Source: Cytophagales bacterium (GTDB taxonomy: Bacteria; Bacteroidota; Bacteroidia; Cytophagales; Cyclobacteriaceae). From it: a stretch of DNA of 64,000 nucleotides. Position 1 is the stretch's first letter, and every line of letters begins with the position of its first letter. The notes beneath the pieces were generated by a model. The model was not told the origin of the DNA. It worked only from the letters and a program-made list of their open reading frames with translations, and made no database searches. The position numbers were made by a program, and so were the translations under genes. The stretch spans positions 1-64,000 of the forward strand of contig JANYHI010000037.1 in NCBI GenBank assembly GCA_025359125.1, given 5' to 3'. Below, one piece after another: positions 45,532 to 54,798 of this stretch.

Positions 45532-45563
45532 AAAACAGGCGACCGAACTTGGTCGCCTGTTTT
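45532..45563 (+). terminator. Rho-independent terminator of glutamate dehydrogenase
   Basis: AAAACAGGCGACC (45532-45544) pairs perfectly with GGTCGCCTGTTTT (45551-45563) around a six-base loop, 22 bases after the stop codon. The stem ends in T on the plus strand. Confidence 0.92.
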
Positions 45564-45569
45564 ATTTAC

Positions 45570-45802
45570 ATGATTTTTAAAATATTAGTTTGTGGGATTG
45601 GTGGGTGTATTTATATTATTATCTCTTTCTGAAAAATGGATAAGGAAGAAAATTACGCGTGCGCTTAGCATTGAGTTGAATAAGCTTAATCGCCTTTTCT
45701 GCTATTGCTGATTGCCTACAACTTCCATTCACACCTTATTACAGAGTTGAAAGTGACGAAATGCTTAGGCTATTTGCAGAAAAAAGATTGGAAATTTTAT
45801 AA
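45570..45802 (+). other. Intergenic stretch with fragments of a decayed small protein
   Basis: Between the glutamate dehydrogenase terminator and the 3' end of anmK. The plus strand has a hydrophobic piece (VGLVGVFILLSLSEKWIRKK) ending at a stop near 45710, and in another frame a piece ending LPFTPYYRVESDEMLRLFAE at 45800. Joined by one frame change they look like a small membrane protein, but there is no start. Possible gene remnant. Confidence 0.25.
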
Positions 45803-47002
45803 TCACTTTGGAAAAGAAATTTTTCCCATAGACACATTTGGAATTCCATTGCGGCCATTGCTGTATTGAACATTTCCCCCACAAACACATTCATTGGCGA
45901 GTGTTGCAAACAATATTGCCTCTTTTGCATCGGGATTAATTCCTAAATCAGAAGTAGTTAAAAAAATTACATTCGGTAGTTGTCGTTTTATATTTTCCAT
46001 CAACAGCGGATTATGGATACCTCCTCCGCTCGAATAGATCGTAAATGCTTGATTCGTCAATTCTTTTTTTAATGCGGCTACGATCATATCAGCAGAAAAA
46101 TGATTGAGCGTTGCCATCGTATCTTCAAATGAAATAATTTGAGTGCTTGACTTTACCTGAGCTTTTTCCAAATAATCAAGATTAAAAACTTCTGGGCCAG
46201 TTGTTTTAGGAAATGGTTGATCGAAAAAAGAATTTTGCTTAAGCATCTTTAGCAAATTTTCATTACAAGTTCCCTTTCTGGCAATTTCAGCATTCTCATC
46301 AAAAAATTTACCAGCCACATTTTTTTGTATCAACGCATCCATCAATGTATTACCCGGGCCCACATCTGTGCTAAATACTTCATATCCATTTAGGTTGCCT
46401 GGTAAATAAGTAAAATTGGCAATCCCTCCGATGTTGAGCATCACTCTGTTTTCTCCCTTCCTAGAAAAAATCAAGAAGTCCCCGTATGATGCAAGCGGTG
46501 CACCCTCACCACCGCCTGCAATATGTTTTTGTCTAAAGTCGCTAATAGTAATTACTCCGGTGGCAACTGCTATGTGATCGCCATCGCCAATTTGTAAAGT
46601 AGCGTTGCCAAAGCCTAACTGGTTATGTTGAAGTTTAGGTGCATGATAAATAGTTTGACCATGACTTGCAATCAAATCAATTTGTTGTGGTTCGATATTC
46701 CAAGAAGCTAAACACCTTAAAATCATTTGAGCATGAACTAACCCTACCCATGGATTAAGTAAACATACCTTCTCTAGGTTTACTTGTTGTTTAGAAAAAA
46801 CAGATTTTATTTCAGCTTTGAAAGCATCGTCATATGCTACCGTTTCAAAATTTAATAATTCAATTTTTGTATTTTGTCCATTGCCCACAAATCGACAGAG
46901 GGCAATATCTAATCCATCCAACGATGTGCCTGACATTAAACCTATGATTAGTCTTTCAGATTTTCCTGCTATCTGAAAAAGTTTTTCTACTTGCGAATTC
47001 AT
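45803..47002 (-). CDS. anmK: Anhydro-N-acetylmuramic acid kinase
   Basis: A 399-residue enzyme that phosphorylates anhydroMurNAc to MurNAc-6-phosphate during peptidoglycan recycling. LIIGLMSGTSLDGLDIALCR at the N-terminus and DVGPGNTLMDALIQKN (ATP site) are family hallmarks. It starts immediately after the BrkB gene (no gap). Confidence 0.95.
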   Translation of the reverse strand: MNSQVEKLFQIAGKSERLIIGLMSGTSLDGLDIALCRFVGNGQNTKIELLNFETVAYDDAFKAEIKSVFSKQQVNLEKVCLLNPWVGLVHAQMILRCLASWNIEPQQIDLIASHGQTIYHAPKLQHNQLGFGNATLQIGDGDHIAVATGVITISDFRQKHIAGGGEGAPLASYGDFLIFSRKGENRVMLNIGGIANFTYLPGNLNGYEVFSTDVGPGNTLMDALIQKNVAGKFFDENAEIARKGTCNENLLKMLKQNSFFDQPFPKTTGPEVFNLDYLEKAQVKSSTQIISFEDTMATLNHFSADMIVAALKKELTNQAFTIYSSGGGIHNPLLMENIKRQLPNVIFLTTSDLGINPDAKEAILFATLANECVCGGNVQYSNGRNGIPNVSMGKISFPK

Positions 47003-47998
47003 TTATCTAGTCGATTTTTCCATTCTAGATTTTCGCTGATAAGCCTCTACCGATTGAACCTTGCTACCATAATGCAAACTCGCATTAATTTCATAGCCAT
47101 ACAAAAGAATAATAGTTACTAATTGTATCCATGCCATTAACGCAATTAACGCACCGATAGAACCATACACTTTATTATAGCTACCGAAATTTGTAATGTA
47201 AAACGAGAAGCCATACGAGATACCAATGATTGCCAACGCAGCTAAAAGAGATCCAATTGAAAAAAATTGCCAGTTGTAATGAACTGCGGGGCCAAAATAA
47301 TAAATGCACGATATGGCCACAAAGAAAACGACAAAGATTATAACAAAGCGCAACGCGAAAAGCAGGTAAATAGTAAATGCATCTAAATTAAGATGACTAA
47401 ATTCGGAAAAATGGCTGGTGATATAGTCAAGGGCAATCTGTCCGACTATCAAAAGAATGATAGCGGAAAATAAAACTAGTGCCAGCATAAGAGTTAACCC
47501 CAAAGAAGTTAATCTCATTCGAAGCCAATGTCTTTTTTCTACCGTACGATAGCATGCATTAAAGGTGCGCATCAGTGCCATCATTCCATTGGTTGAGAGA
47601 TATAGAGCGAAGACAAATCCTAACGTTAAAAGTCCGCCTCGTTGATTGCTGATAATATCAAATACAGTCGAGGAGATGGTATCAAACATGGAGGCTGGCA
47701 CCAACTCTTTTATAAACTCCATTATCGTCTTGGTAGTGATTTCTGGAAAATAAATAGAGATATATGGAATTAATGTGAACAAGAAAATTATTGCTGGGAA
47801 GGTGGCCAAAATAAAATTATAAGCTACTCCGTTCGCCCTGTCCATAATCTCATCTTCTTCAATATTGTAGGTAAATATTTTAAGAAACTTGTAGAGAGAT
47901 AAATTATCGAATTTTTTAAACTTTATTTTCTTGAGCCACTTTCTACTTGTGCGTGCAGTAGAAAATTTTAAAATTCGTTTTCGAGTTATGTATTCCAT
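47003..47998 (-). CDS. YihY/BrkB family membrane protein
   Basis: A 331-residue polytopic protein (six helices). DRANGVAYNFILATFPAIIF, LYLSTNGMMALMRTFNACYR and KVYGSIGALIALMAWIQLVT are typical. Family members were once called RNase BN, now regarded as transporters of unknown substrate. It directly precedes anmK and follows the thioesterase by one base. Confidence 0.9.
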   Translation of the reverse strand: MEYITRKRILKFSTARTSRKWLKKIKFKKFDNLSLYKFLKIFTYNIEEDEIMDRANGVAYNFILATFPAIIFLFTLIPYISIYFPEITTKTIMEFIKELVPASMFDTISSTVFDIISNQRGGLLTLGFVFALYLSTNGMMALMRTFNACYRTVEKRHWLRMRLTSLGLTLMLALVLFSAIILLIVGQIALDYITSHFSEFSHLNLDAFTIYLLFALRFVIIFVVFFVAISCIYYFGPAVHYNWQFFSIGSLLAALAIIGISYGFSFYITNFGSYNKVYGSIGALIALMAWIQLVTIILLYGYEINASLHYGSKVQSVEAYQRKSRMEKSTR

Positions 47999-47999
47999 C

Positions 48000-48407
48000 T
48001 CAATTAAAATAAGGCATCAATACATCCATAAAAACTTTTGGAGGACGACATGGCTTGCCTGTAATCTTATCTACAAATGCTAAAAGTGTTTCCCCTTCGT
48101 GGATCAGAATTCCAGATGCGTTATAAATCGAATAATTAAAACAAATTCGCACACTAGGCTTTGTTAATATAGTGGTGACAATTTTAAGATGATCATCATA
48201 CAATGCAGCTTGATGATACTTAGATTTATTTTCTAGCACGGGCATCATTACGCCCATTCCTTCTAATTCTTTATACGTAAGGCCTAATTGCCGAAGGCTT
48301 TCAACACGACCTACTTCATAATACATCGCATAGTTTCCATAGTATACATAACCCATTTGATCGGTTTCACTGTAGCGTACTCGCACAAATGTTTCGGAGG
48401 TATACAT
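48000..48407 (-). CDS. Acyl-CoA thioesterase, hot-dog fold (YbgC/FadM-like)
   Basis: A 135-residue hot-dog protein. RVRYSETDQMGYVYYGNYAM carries the Asp of the 4-hydroxybenzoyl-CoA thioesterase-like active site, followed by YYEVGRVESLRQLG. It hydrolyses acyl-CoAs by family. Its ATG overlaps the mltG stop by one base (TAATG). Confidence 0.9.
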   Translation of the reverse strand: MYTSETFVRVRYSETDQMGYVYYGNYAMYYEVGRVESLRQLGLTYKELEGMGVMMPVLENKSKYHQAALYDDHLKIVTTILTKPSVRICFNYSIYNASGILIHEGETLLAFVDKITGKPCRPPKVFMDVLMPYFN

Positions 48408-49462
48408 TAGTTCTTTTTAAGAGCTTCGCCTTTTTTTATTTCTGCGCTCAGTGCTTTTTGGTATTTGCGTGCATTAATATTATGTTCACTTAGGTTAGCT
48501 GCAAAAGCATGATAACCAGAGAAGTCTTCCTTAGCGCACATATAGTAATAATTGCTTTTAGTATAATTTAATACTGCTTCGATACTAGCGATTTGCGGAA
48601 CATTGATCGGACCTGGAGGTAAGCCGGGATGTTTATAGGTATTGTAGGGAGAATTAATTTCTTTGTGTCCATTCAGTACACGCTTAAGTGAAAAATCTCC
48701 AGATGCATAAACCAGCGTAGGGTCTGCCTGCAACGCGATATCTTTTTTCAGTCTATTCAAATAGAGGCCTGCAATCATCGGAGCTTCATCTTGCTTTACT
48801 GTTTCGGCTTGAACGATAGAAGCTAAAATGGAAACTTCAATGGGAGTGAGTTCAAGTTTCTTAGCTTTGTCTAATCTCTCTTTATTCCAAAAATGATTAA
48901 ACTCCTCATGCATTTTCTCTATCAAATCTTGTGGGGTAACGTTGAAGTACACTTCGTACGTGTTTGGTAAAAACATGCAGCGAACATTTTCTTTTGTAAA
49001 CCCATCCTTATTATTTTCAACAAACTCATCGAGCGCATCTTTAAACTCTTCGGTAGAAACTCCGATGTTCTTGGTCAGCTTCTCTGCTAATTCGTCTGTT
49101 AGCCGCGCGTAAGAGAATGTAATTTTAATAGGCTCTTGCTTTCCCGATTTTAAAACTTTTATCGCTTGGAGATTTGTCATCCCCGATTTTAAAATAAATC
49201 TACCAGGCACTATTTTCTTATCATAGCCAGAGAGGCGAGCCAAAAAACCAAACGAAACCATATCGTTCACATACCCACCCTTGCCTAAGTTTTCTAGCAC
49301 CGTGCGATAGCTTGTGCCTGGGCGCACCAAAAAAACTTTATCTTCTCGTTCCACTAAAATATTAGAAACATAAATAATCTGATAGGCATAAAATGTAAAT
49401 GATATCAGCAGCACCGAGCCAACCAAAAAAAGAACCAGCTTAGCTTTCTTTATTTCACCCAT
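48407..49462 (-). CDS. mltG: Endolytic transglycosylase MltG
   Basis: A 351-residue bitopic protein with one N-terminal helix (LVLFLVGSVLLISFTFYAYQ), a LysM-like middle and the YceG catalytic domain: LASIVQAETVKQDEAPMIAG with the catalytic Glu, then LQADPTLVYASGD and NSPYNTYKHPGLPPGPI. It cuts nascent peptidoglycan strands. Confidence 0.95.
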   Translation of the reverse strand: MGEIKKAKLVLFLVGSVLLISFTFYAYQIIYVSNILVEREDKVFLVRPGTSYRTVLENLGKGGYVNDMVSFGFLARLSGYDKKIVPGRFILKSGMTNLQAIKVLKSGKQEPIKITFSYARLTDELAEKLTKNIGVSTEEFKDALDEFVENNKDGFTKENVRCMFLPNTYEVYFNVTPQDLIEKMHEEFNHFWNKERLDKAKKLELTPIEVSILASIVQAETVKQDEAPMIAGLYLNRLKKDIALQADPTLVYASGDFSLKRVLNGHKEINSPYNTYKHPGLPPGPINVPQIASIEAVLNYTKSNYYYMCAKEDFSGYHAFAANLSEHNINARKYQKALSAEIKKGEALKKN

Positions 49463-49478
49463 AATTAAAAATTGACTT

Positions 49479-49486
49479 CAAAAATA
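49479..49486 (-). promoter_or_regulatory. Candidate mltG promoter, -7 box
   Basis: Minus strand TATTTTTG matches TAnnTTTG, 17 bases upstream of the mltG start. No clear -33 box. Confidence 0.35.
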
Positions 49487-49516
49487 CGAAAAGTAAATTT
49501 GTGCATTAGTATAAAA

Positions 49517-49545
49517 TTTGCGCTCTCATTTAATAGTTAACTTTG
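49517..49545 (+). promoter_or_regulatory. Promoter of the tsaC-like gene
   Basis: TTTG (49517-49520) and TAACTTTG (49538-49545) are separated by 17 bases and match the Bacteroidota consensus TTG-N17-23-TAnnTTTG. The -7 box is only seven bases before the ATG, predicting a leaderless or very short-leader transcript. Confidence 0.6.
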
Positions 49546-49552
49546 TTGTTAA

Positions 49553-50176
49553 ATGGCCGCAGAATTTCTTTCCATACATCCGCTCAATCCTGAACCTAGA
49601 AAAATAAATAGAGTAGTTGAAGTATTGCAAAAAGGAGGCATAATTATTTATCCGACTGATACTATTTATGGCATTGGTTGCGACTTAACCAATAAAAGAG
49701 CAGTAGAACACCTTTGTGTGATTGAAAAAATCAAGCCACAGAAAATGAATCTATCATTTATCTGTAATGACTTAAGTCACATATCTCAATACGTAAAAAG
49801 AATAGATACCCCCGTATTCAAAGTTTTAAAAAAGCTACTCCCGGGCCCGTTCACTTTTATATTTGAATCAAATACCAACGTGCCAAAAATTTTAGGTATA
49901 AATAAAAAAACGGTCGGAATCAGAATTCCAAATCATCCCATTCCATTAGAAATTGTTAAACTTTTGGGCAACCCGCTTATCACTTCTTCTATTAAAGACG
50001 ATGATGAAATAAAAGAGTATACTACCGATCCCGAAGAAATTTATGAAGACTTTAAAAATAAAGTAGACCTGATAATAAATGGTGGGCAAGGTGGAAATAT
50101 TCCATCAACGATTATAAATTTTACCGATGGTGAGCCAATTGTGCAAAGGCAAGGGTTGGGGGTGTTTGCCGCATAA
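49553..50176 (+). CDS. L-threonylcarbamoyladenylate synthase (Sua5/YciO/YrdC family)
   Basis: A 207-residue protein that forms threonylcarbamoyl-AMP for tRNA t6A37 by family. [38 protein letters not shown] and [11 protein letters not shown] are conserved. It lacks the C-terminal Sua5 domain and is YciO/TsaC-like in length; the YciO branch is possible. Confidence 0.9.
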   Translation: MAAEFLSIHPLNPEPRKINRVVEVLQKGGIIIYPTDTIYGIGCDLTNKRAVEHLCVIEKIKPQKMNLSFICNDLSHISQYVKRIDTPVFKVLKKLLPGPFTFIFESNTNVPKILGINKKTVGIRIPNHPIPLEIVKLLGNPLITSSIKDDDEIKEYTTDPEEIYEDFKNKVDLIINGGQGGNIPSTIINFTDGEPIVQRQGLGVFAA

Positions 50177-50452
50177 GTAAGGAAAAAATTTCAAATCGAT
50201 AAGCAGATGATGATAACGTCCATTGCTCTGCCCGTTTGGTGTGCGCACTATAGAACTTTAAGTTTAAATTTCCTGCGCTGGGGTTTTAACTATCAATTAT
50301 TTTGGAGGATTCTCCTATTGAAATTTAAAACAAAGAGCCACTCATAATCCTATCAAATACCATGATTTATTCTATCGAAATGATAGGGATTTTTGTAGTT
50401 TTAAATAGGATATGAATACTATATGCCAGTTGATAATTATTTCTAGAAATAG
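50177..50452. other. Gene-free stretch with small palindromes
   Basis: No gene was seen in these 276 bases between the converging tsaC-like gene and ftsY. CTATC/GATAG (50372-50386) forms a small stem followed by ATTTTTG, a weak terminator candidate. A 24-base palindrome, ATAATTATTTCT/AGAAATAGTTAT with one mismatch, covers 50433-50456 and overlaps the ftsY stop. Confidence 0.4.
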
Positions 50453-51409
50453 TTATCTGTTAAACAGCGAATCCACAAACTCTTTCTTATTAAAAGTTTG
50501 AAGATCTTCGACCTTTTCGCCCACGCCAATATATTTTACGGGAATCTTAAACTCATCTGAAATACCAATGACAACACCGCCTTTTGCTGTGCCATCTAAT
50601 TTGGTAATAGCGAGGCAACTCACATCTGTAGCCTTCGTAAACTCACGCGCTTGCACTACTGCATTTTGTCCCGTGCTTCCATCTAAAACCAGCATCACAT
50701 CGTGTGGCGCATCGGGTAAAACTTTTTGAATGGCTCGTTTGATCTTAGAAAGCTCCTGCATCAAATTAATTTTTGTATGCAGGCGTCCGGCTGTGTCGAT
50801 GATGATCACATCAGCACCCATCTCTAAACCTTTTTCAACTGCTTCAAAAGCTACAGCCGATGGATCGACATTCATACCTTTTGCAATAACTGGAATGCCC
50901 ACGCGAATCCCCCATAATTTTAATTGCTCTACTGCTGCTGCGCGAAAAGTATCAGCGGCACCCAGCACAACAGATTTTCCTTTTTTCTTAAACTGTGCAG
51001 CAAGTTTACCGATGGTAGTGGTTTTGCCCACGCCATTAACGCCCACCACAAGTAAAACATAAGGCTTTAGCCCAACGGGTGTTTCAAAGTCAGCTAAATC
51101 ATCCGTATTATTTTCAGAAAGGAGTGAAGCAACTTCTTCTTTTAAGATGTTATCCAATTCTGCGGTGCCTAAATATTTGTCTTTTGCTACCCGGGTTTCA
51201 ATTCGTTGAATAATTTTTAGAGTGGTATCCACCCCCACGTCAGAAGTGATCAAGATTTCCTCTAGATTATCTAGCACTTCCTCATCAACTGTAGATTTTC
51301 CGGCAATGGCTTTCCCCAACTTGCCAAAGAAGCTGTCTTTTGTTTTTTGTAATCCCTGATCTAGAGATTCTTTGTTTTCTTTTGAAAATAAATTGCCGAG
51401 GAAAGACAT
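50453..51409 (-). CDS. ftsY: Signal recognition particle receptor FtsY
   Basis: A 318-residue SRP-GTPase (NG domain, with only a short N-terminal A domain). Motifs: GVNGVGKTTTIGKLAAQFKK (P loop), VLGAADTFRAAAVEQL, IIDTAGRLHTK and AITKLDGTAKGGVVIG. It directs SRP-ribosome complexes to the membrane. It follows the ribosomal-protein block after a terminator. Confidence 0.96.
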   Translation of the reverse strand: MSFLGNLFSKENKESLDQGLQKTKDSFFGKLGKAIAGKSTVDEEVLDNLEEILITSDVGVDTTLKIIQRIETRVAKDKYLGTAELDNILKEEVASLLSENNTDDLADFETPVGLKPYVLLVVGVNGVGKTTTIGKLAAQFKKKGKSVVLGAADTFRAAAVEQLKLWGIRVGIPVIAKGMNVDPSAVAFEAVEKGLEMGADVIIIDTAGRLHTKINLMQELSKIKRAIQKVLPDAPHDVMLVLDGSTGQNAVVQAREFTKATDVSCLAITKLDGTAKGGVVIGISDEFKIPVKYIGVGEKVEDLQTFNKKEFVDSLFNR

Positions 51410-51430
51410 AGTTTTAATTCTTTACTAAAT

Positions 51431-51453
51431 AAAAAAGTCCCTCGAGGGGACTT
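51431..51453 (-). terminator. Terminator after rpmB-rpmG-DUF4295
   Basis: AAGTCCC (51435-51441) pairs with GGGACTT (51447-51453). On the minus strand the stem runs into TTTTTTATTT. It lies between the small DUF4295 gene and ftsY. Confidence 0.75.
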
Positions 51454-51475
51454 CTTCTGAAAGGCGGATAGCTAC

Positions 51476-51631
51476 TTATTTTTTAGCTAAAGTATCTTTA
51501 ACAAGATCAGTTACAACAATTTCTTCTTTGAAGATGTAAGCTCCTGTTTTGTCAGATTTTACGGCACGAATCACTTTTGCGTAGTTCTTGCTGTCTGTTT
51601 TCTTAAGTGATGCAACTACTTTCTTTGCCAT
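51476..51631 (-). CDS. DUF4295 small protein
   Basis: A 51-residue basic protein, MAKKVVASLKKTDSKNYAKV at the start and DLVKDTLAKK at the end. The fixed position after rpmG and the sequence fit the DUF4295 family of Bacteroidota, whose role is unknown but may be ribosome-related. It begins three bases before the rpmG stop region ends (gap of two bases). Confidence 0.85.
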   Translation of the reverse strand: MAKKVVASLKKTDSKNYAKVIRAVKSDKTGAYIFKEEIVVTDLVKDTLAKK

Positions 51632-51633
51632 GA

Positions 51634-51816
51634 TTATTTAATTTCTTTGTGGAGGGTATATTTTTTCATAACTGGGTTGTACTTCTTAAGCTCTAAGCGC
51701 TCAGTCGTATTCTTCCTGTTTTTGGTGGTAATGTGACGGCTCATGCCCGCAAGGCCGCTAGTTTTGTGCTCTGTGCACTCTAATATTACCTGAATTCTGT
51801 TTTTGTTACGTGCCAT
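51634..51816 (-). CDS. rpmG: 50S ribosomal protein L33
   Basis: A 60-residue protein; [20 protein letters not shown], then [20 protein letters not shown] and [13 protein letters not shown] match L33. Zinc-ligand cysteines are not in the usual four-Cys pattern, so this looks like the C-minus form. It is in a block with rpmB and DUF4295. Confidence 0.95.
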   Translation of the reverse strand: MARNKNRIQVILECTEHKTSGLAGMSRHITTKNRKNTTERLELKKYNPVMKKYTLHKEIK

Positions 51817-51835
51817 TATAGTAGTGTGTTAAATA

Positions 51836-52075
51836 TTAGGCAGTGAAAGTTCTTTTTTCTTTGGCTTCCTTAATAACCGCTGAAATCCCTCTCAAATTGA
51901 TTGTTTTAATCGCTTTGGTAGAAACCTTTAAGGTGATCCACTTATCCTCTTCAGGAATAAAAAAGCGCTTTGTTTGAAGATTTGGATAAAATCTACGCTT
52001 AGTCTTGTTGTTCGCGTGAGAAACTTTGTTTCCTGTCTGCGGTCTTTTTCCTGTAATTTGACAAACCCGTGCCAT
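51836..52075 (-). CDS. rpmB: 50S ribosomal protein L28
   Basis: A 79-residue protein; [20 protein letters not shown] and [20 protein letters not shown] are typical of L28. First gene of the rpmB-rpmG-DUF4295 block. A CCCTTTT/AAAAGGG stem at 52095-52111 lies in its leader. Confidence 0.96.
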   Translation of the reverse strand: MARVCQITGKRPQTGNKVSHANNKTKRRFYPNLQTKRFFIPEEDKWITLKVSTKAIKTINLRGISAVIKEAKEKRTFTA

Positions 52076-52205
52076 AAAAAAATTAGTTTTAAAGCCCTTT
52101 TTTGAAAAGGGACTGCAAATATCGGCAAAACCACCTCAATTAAACAAGTGAAGCTAAAAATTATATAAAGTTTGTTAATCTGCTCTGTTTTAAGGTTTTT
52201 CGAGG

Positions 52206-54134
52206 ATGAAAATTCTTCTCTTAGTAATTCTTATCAGTTTTAGCTTAACATCTACAATCTTAAGTCAGCATCAAGGTGTCGATAGCCTTTTGCACATATT
52301 AAAAGAACAAACAGGTAAAGCCAGAGCAAAAACATTAATTGAATTATGCTGGGAGTATAGATTTAGTAATGCCGATACGGCTAGGGTTTTTGGAGTAGAA
52401 GGATTAGAGCTGGCTCGTAAACTTAAACTCACTTCTCTGGAAGCAGATGCGCTTAATTTTATAGGAGTTACTCATGAGGCACAAGGAAACTATACCGAAG
52501 CACTCGATTTTGAACTGAAGGCACTCGCCATTAGAAGGAATCTTGGCGATGATGTGAGAACAGCCAATACACTTAATAACATTGGAATAGTTTACGATGA
52601 GCAGGGCAATTACCAGAAATCATTAGAATATTATTTTGAGGCCCGAAAAATTTATGAGCGGCTTCAAGATCTTCCCAAGATTGGGATGGTGATCAATAAT
52701 ATCGGCATTGTTTTAAAAGCGCAAAAAGAATATATGCGAGTGATTGGGTATTATCATGAAGCCTTAGTCATTTATCAAAAACTGAATAATAAGTTTGGTG
52801 TGGCGGCTTGTCACACCAATCTTGGTTCTGTGTTTTTACTTACAAAAGGGTTTGATAGTGCCCTTTATTATTCTCAACGGGCAGCAATAGAATTTGAGGC
52901 TATTAATAATCGACAGTTTTTAGCAACAGCCCTTTACAATACAGGTATGGCTTTCCATAAATTACAAAACCAGCAAGAGGCTATTAAAAACCTGTTAAAA
53001 GCCAAAAAGCTTTGTGAAGAATTTGACAATAAGCGCGAGCTGTCTTCTATCTTAATTTATTTGGCGGGCATCGATCGGGAGGCGGGAAAAATTAAGGATG
53101 GGATCTCCACCGCCCAGCATGGATTAGAAATAGCAATTAGAATCTCGTCTCACGAACAGATTATGGAAGCTAGAAAGGAGTTGGCAAATCTTTATTCTGT
53201 CAATAAGAATTTTGAAGAGGCATTGAAACAGTATCGCCAATATGATGTCGCTAAAGATTCGTTATTTGAAATAAATAAATCAAAACAAATTACCGAAATC
53301 CAAACTCGTTATGAAACCGAAAAAAACGAAAATAAAATTCTTCTGCTAGGGCAAGAAAATAAATTAAAAGATTCTAACATCCGACAAAATCAGCTCTTAA
53401 TAGTTTCTCTTGTGGGCATATTATTAGGTGGGGTAGCGTTAGGCTTTTTATATCGCACTAGAAGTAAGCTTACTCAACAAGCAGAACTAGAATCGACCAG
53501 AGCGAGTTTGCGCGAAAGTCAACTGCAGGCAGTGATTGCCTCTCAGGAAGAAGAGCGCAAACGCTTTGCTGCCGATTTGCACGATGGACTTGGCCAAATG
53601 ATTTCTGCGGTGCGAATGGGCTTGTCAAAAGAGACGTTAGAGAAAAGTATGGTCGATCATTCACTCTCATTGCTAAATGATATGAATATCGAAATCAGAA
53701 ATATTGCTTTCAACTTAATGCCTCAAGTTTTAGTAAACAGTGGGCTAGAGGAGGCATTAAAAGAATTTGCCTCTCGATTGATGCGCACAGTAGGAATTAA
53801 CATTCAGGTTCAAACTTTTGATCTTGATCGTAAGATGCCATCTGAGCTTCGGGTGGCTTTGTATCGAATTAGTCAAGAGTGGGTAAACAACATCATTAAG
53901 TATAGTTCCGCTACCGAGACTTCAATACAGGTAGTGAAACACCCGCAGGAATTGCTATTAACTATTGAAGATAACGGCAAGGGATTTAATCCTTCCAAGC
54001 TTACGCAAAGTCAGGGAAACGGATGGAAGAATATTAATTCACGACTGCATCTGATAAAAGGACATCTTGAAATTGATTCACAAGAAGGCAGACAGAATAC
54101 AACGTTGATAATTACAATACCACAAGTTATTTAA
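52206..54134 (+). CDS. TPR-containing NarL-type sensor histidine kinase
   Basis: A 642-residue kinase. A signal sequence (MKILLLVILISFSLTSTILS) leads into about seven TPR repeats (residues 60-340, e.g. ANTLNNIGIVYDEQGNYQKS), a coiled linker, one membrane helix (LLIVSLVGILLGGVALGFLY, near 400), then HisKA_3 with FAADLHDGLGQMISAVRMGL (phosphorylated His) and a HATPase (VALYRISQEWVNNIIKYSSA, EDNGKGFNPSK). The periplasmic TPRs are the likely sensor. Its expected partner is the LuxR-type regulator at 54799-55428. Confidence 0.93.
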   Translation: MKILLLVILISFSLTSTILSQHQGVDSLLHILKEQTGKARAKTLIELCWEYRFSNADTARVFGVEGLELARKLKLTSLEADALNFIGVTHEAQGNYTEALDFELKALAIRRNLGDDVRTANTLNNIGIVYDEQGNYQKSLEYYFEARKIYERLQDLPKIGMVINNIGIVLKAQKEYMRVIGYYHEALVIYQKLNNKFGVAACHTNLGSVFLLTKGFDSALYYSQRAAIEFEAINNRQFLATALYNTGMAFHKLQNQQEAIKNLLKAKKLCEEFDNKRELSSILIYLAGIDREAGKIKDGISTAQHGLEIAIRISSHEQIMEARKELANLYSVNKNFEEALKQYRQYDVAKDSLFEINKSKQITEIQTRYETEKNENKILLLGQENKLKDSNIRQNQLLIVSLVGILLGGVALGFLYRTRSKLTQQAELESTRASLRESQLQAVIASQEEERKRFAADLHDGLGQMISAVRMGLSKETLEKSMVDHSLSLLNDMNIEIRNIAFNLMPQVLVNSGLEEALKEFASRLMRTVGINIQVQTFDLDRKMPSELRVALYRISQEWVNNIIKYSSATETSIQVVKHPQELLLTIEDNGKGFNPSKLTQSQGNGWKNINSRLHLIKGHLEIDSQEGRQNTTLIITIPQVI

Positions 54135-54146
54135 CTAAGGGTTAGT

Positions 54147-54176
54147 GGGTATTTCAGGATACCCCGAACAGGGTAT
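54147..54176. promoter_or_regulatory. Three alternating GGGTAT half-sites
   Basis: GGGTAT (54147-54152), ATACCC (54159-54164) and GGGTAT (54171-54176) form overlapping inverted repeats with a 12-base period. ATACCCCGAACAGGGTAT lies 21 bases before the next gene. A similar TACCCAACAAAGGGTA lies at 55455-55470. Possible operator of the nearby two-component system. Confidence 0.45.
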
Positions 54177-54196
54177 TTACTAACAATTGCTAAAGG

Positions 54197-54760
54197 TTGA
54201 ATTTTGAAGTAACCTTCTCCTTTGTGGAATACACATTTAAAAACTCGATCAAGCACAGCCCTTGCACTATTCTGCTTGCAGAATATAATATGAGTGTGCA
54301 ATCAGCAAAACAAGAAAGAACAATTTCTTATGCCTCTGTTACATCCGTTCGACTTACTAAGTCGAATGGAAAATTCTTTAAAACGATCATTAATGTTGAT
54401 AACGAAGAATCAGTAGAAATATCAAACTGTTTCTGTTTGAAGGATGGTACTAAAGAAGACAGATCTCGTCAATACGAAACCTTCATACGAGTCCTCCACT
54501 TTCACCTAAAGCAAAAAAGCTCGGCCACTTACTCTTCTGGAAATAGCTGGAATAAAATTTTATTATTGAGTGTAGGTTGTTTGCTTATATCATTACTAAT
54601 TTCTGTTGCGTTAGATTTTTTGCGGGTAAGTTTTTTAGATAGGTCAACTCAAACCTTGTTAATGGCTACTCTAATAGCAGGGTTTTTAATTTCTGCTTCT
54701 TGGCCCTTCTGGCCACATCAGTATATTCCCGATCAAATACCGCCTCAGTTTTTACCTTAG
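54197..54760 (+). CDS. Membrane protein with PH-like N-terminal domain, unknown function
   Basis: A 187-residue protein. The N-terminal half is beta-rich (VTFSFVEYTFKNSIKHSPCT, TISYASVTSVRLTKSNGKFF, TIINVDNEESVEISN) and resembles small PH-like domains; two helices follow (ILLLSVGCLLISLLISVALD and LLMATLIAGFLISASWPFW). The start is TTG at 54197. It lies between the TPR kinase and the LuxR-type regulator, so it may be an accessory protein of that pair. Confidence 0.6.
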   Translation: MNFEVTFSFVEYTFKNSIKHSPCTILLAEYNMSVQSAKQERTISYASVTSVRLTKSNGKFFKTIINVDNEESVEISNCFCLKDGTKEDRSRQYETFIRVLHFHLKQKSSATYSSGNSWNKILLLSVGCLLISLLISVALDFLRVSFLDRSTQTLLMATLIAGFLISASWPFWPHQYIPDQIPPQFLP

Positions 54761-54798
54761 GTTTTTTTCAGATCAATACAAATCTTATTTTTAGAGAT

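Noticed and set aside
50433-50456. 24-base palindrome at the ftsY 3' end as a terminator
   Set aside because: AT-rich stem with almost no loop and no following T run; overlap with the stop codon makes it a weak case.
52095-52111. CCCTTTT/AAAAGGG stem before rpmB as an L28 autoregulatory structure
   Set aside because: Short and AT-rich; no known L28 leader motif, so it could arise by chance.
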